DNA from: Bacillota bacterium
Lineage (GTDB): Bacteria; Bacillota_A; Clostridia; Clostridiales; Clostridiaceae
Direction of reading: 5' to 3'
Length of the DNA: 14,496 nucleotides
Assembly: GCA_021837545.1 (NCBI GenBank)
Contig: JAKBFR010000054.1
Coordinates: forward strand, 1 to 14,496
The notes beneath the pieces are model-generated. The model was not told where the DNA came from and made no database searches. It worked only from the letters and a program-made list of their open reading frames with translations. Both the position numbers and the translations under genes were made by a program. Positions 14,475 to 14,496 of this stretch are shown one piece after another. Every line of letters begins with the position of its first letter. Position 1 is the stretch's first letter.

Positions 14475-14496
14475 AGATATAGGAAAAATTAAAGAT

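Overview
The window is very AT-rich, uses Clostridium-like codons (many ATA, AGA and TTA), and has strong GGAGG-type ribosome sites and long AT-rich intergenic hairpins. The gene families fit a low-GC Clostridium sensu stricto, plausibly a solventogenic saccharolytic species such as C. beijerinckii or a relative; this is inferred from family content, not a match I could run. I see no insertion sequence, phage gene, integrase, CRISPR array, tRNA or rRNA. It looks like ordinary chromosome.

Layout. 1-1592 (+): a two-gene unit of a HAD-IB phosphatase-like hydrolase and a YprB-type RNase H-fold exonuclease. 1600-3491 (+): glutaminyl-tRNA synthetase glnS with a hairpin in its leader and a strong terminator. 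3590-4819 (+): an orphan galactose-type sugar-binding protein preceded by a 7-bp periodic repeat. 4869-5026 (-): a 31-residue small ORF with its own ribosome site. 5085-7028 (-): glutamyl-tRNA synthetase gltX, whose 3' region carries a second, more palindromic 7-bp repeat element before its terminator. 7215-8132 (-): a DUF1697 gene behind a complete T-box riboswitch. 8167-9048 (-): a membrane-anchored ComEC-like metallo-beta-lactamase-fold protein. 9294-10845 (+): xylA with a textbook promoter, an operator-like dyad and a terminator. 11035-13022 (+): a HprK/PEPCK-like P-loop protein behind a promoter full of TGCAA motifs. 13010-13762 (-): a CmpB-family membrane protein, convergent with it and sharing its terminator. 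13856-14474 (-): an Lrp/AsnC regulator with its own promoter and terminator.

Genes without 300 bases of coding: 3409-3724 holds the glnS terminator, a heptad repeat and a promoter; 4965-5366 holds the small-ORF promoter, a minus-strand terminator, a palindrome and the second heptad repeat; 7776-8166 is the T-box leader and its promoter; 9049-9378 is the divergent region between the ComEC-like gene and xylA; 10705-11159 holds the xylA terminator, a 10-bp inverted repeat and the TGCAA-rich promoter.

How it fits together. Both direct charging enzymes for Gln (glnS) and Glu (gltX) are here. The T-box, whose specifier can be read as GGA (Gly) or GAA (Glu), sits upstream of DUF1697 and, 187 nt further, gltX; its UGGU antiterminator bases disfavour glycine. 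The most interesting points are this T-box assignment, the two heptad-repeat elements flanking the orphan binding protein, the altered sugar-contact residues of that protein, the small ORF, and the HprK-like protein with its repeated promoter motif. I found no clear evidence of a wholly new multi-gene system.
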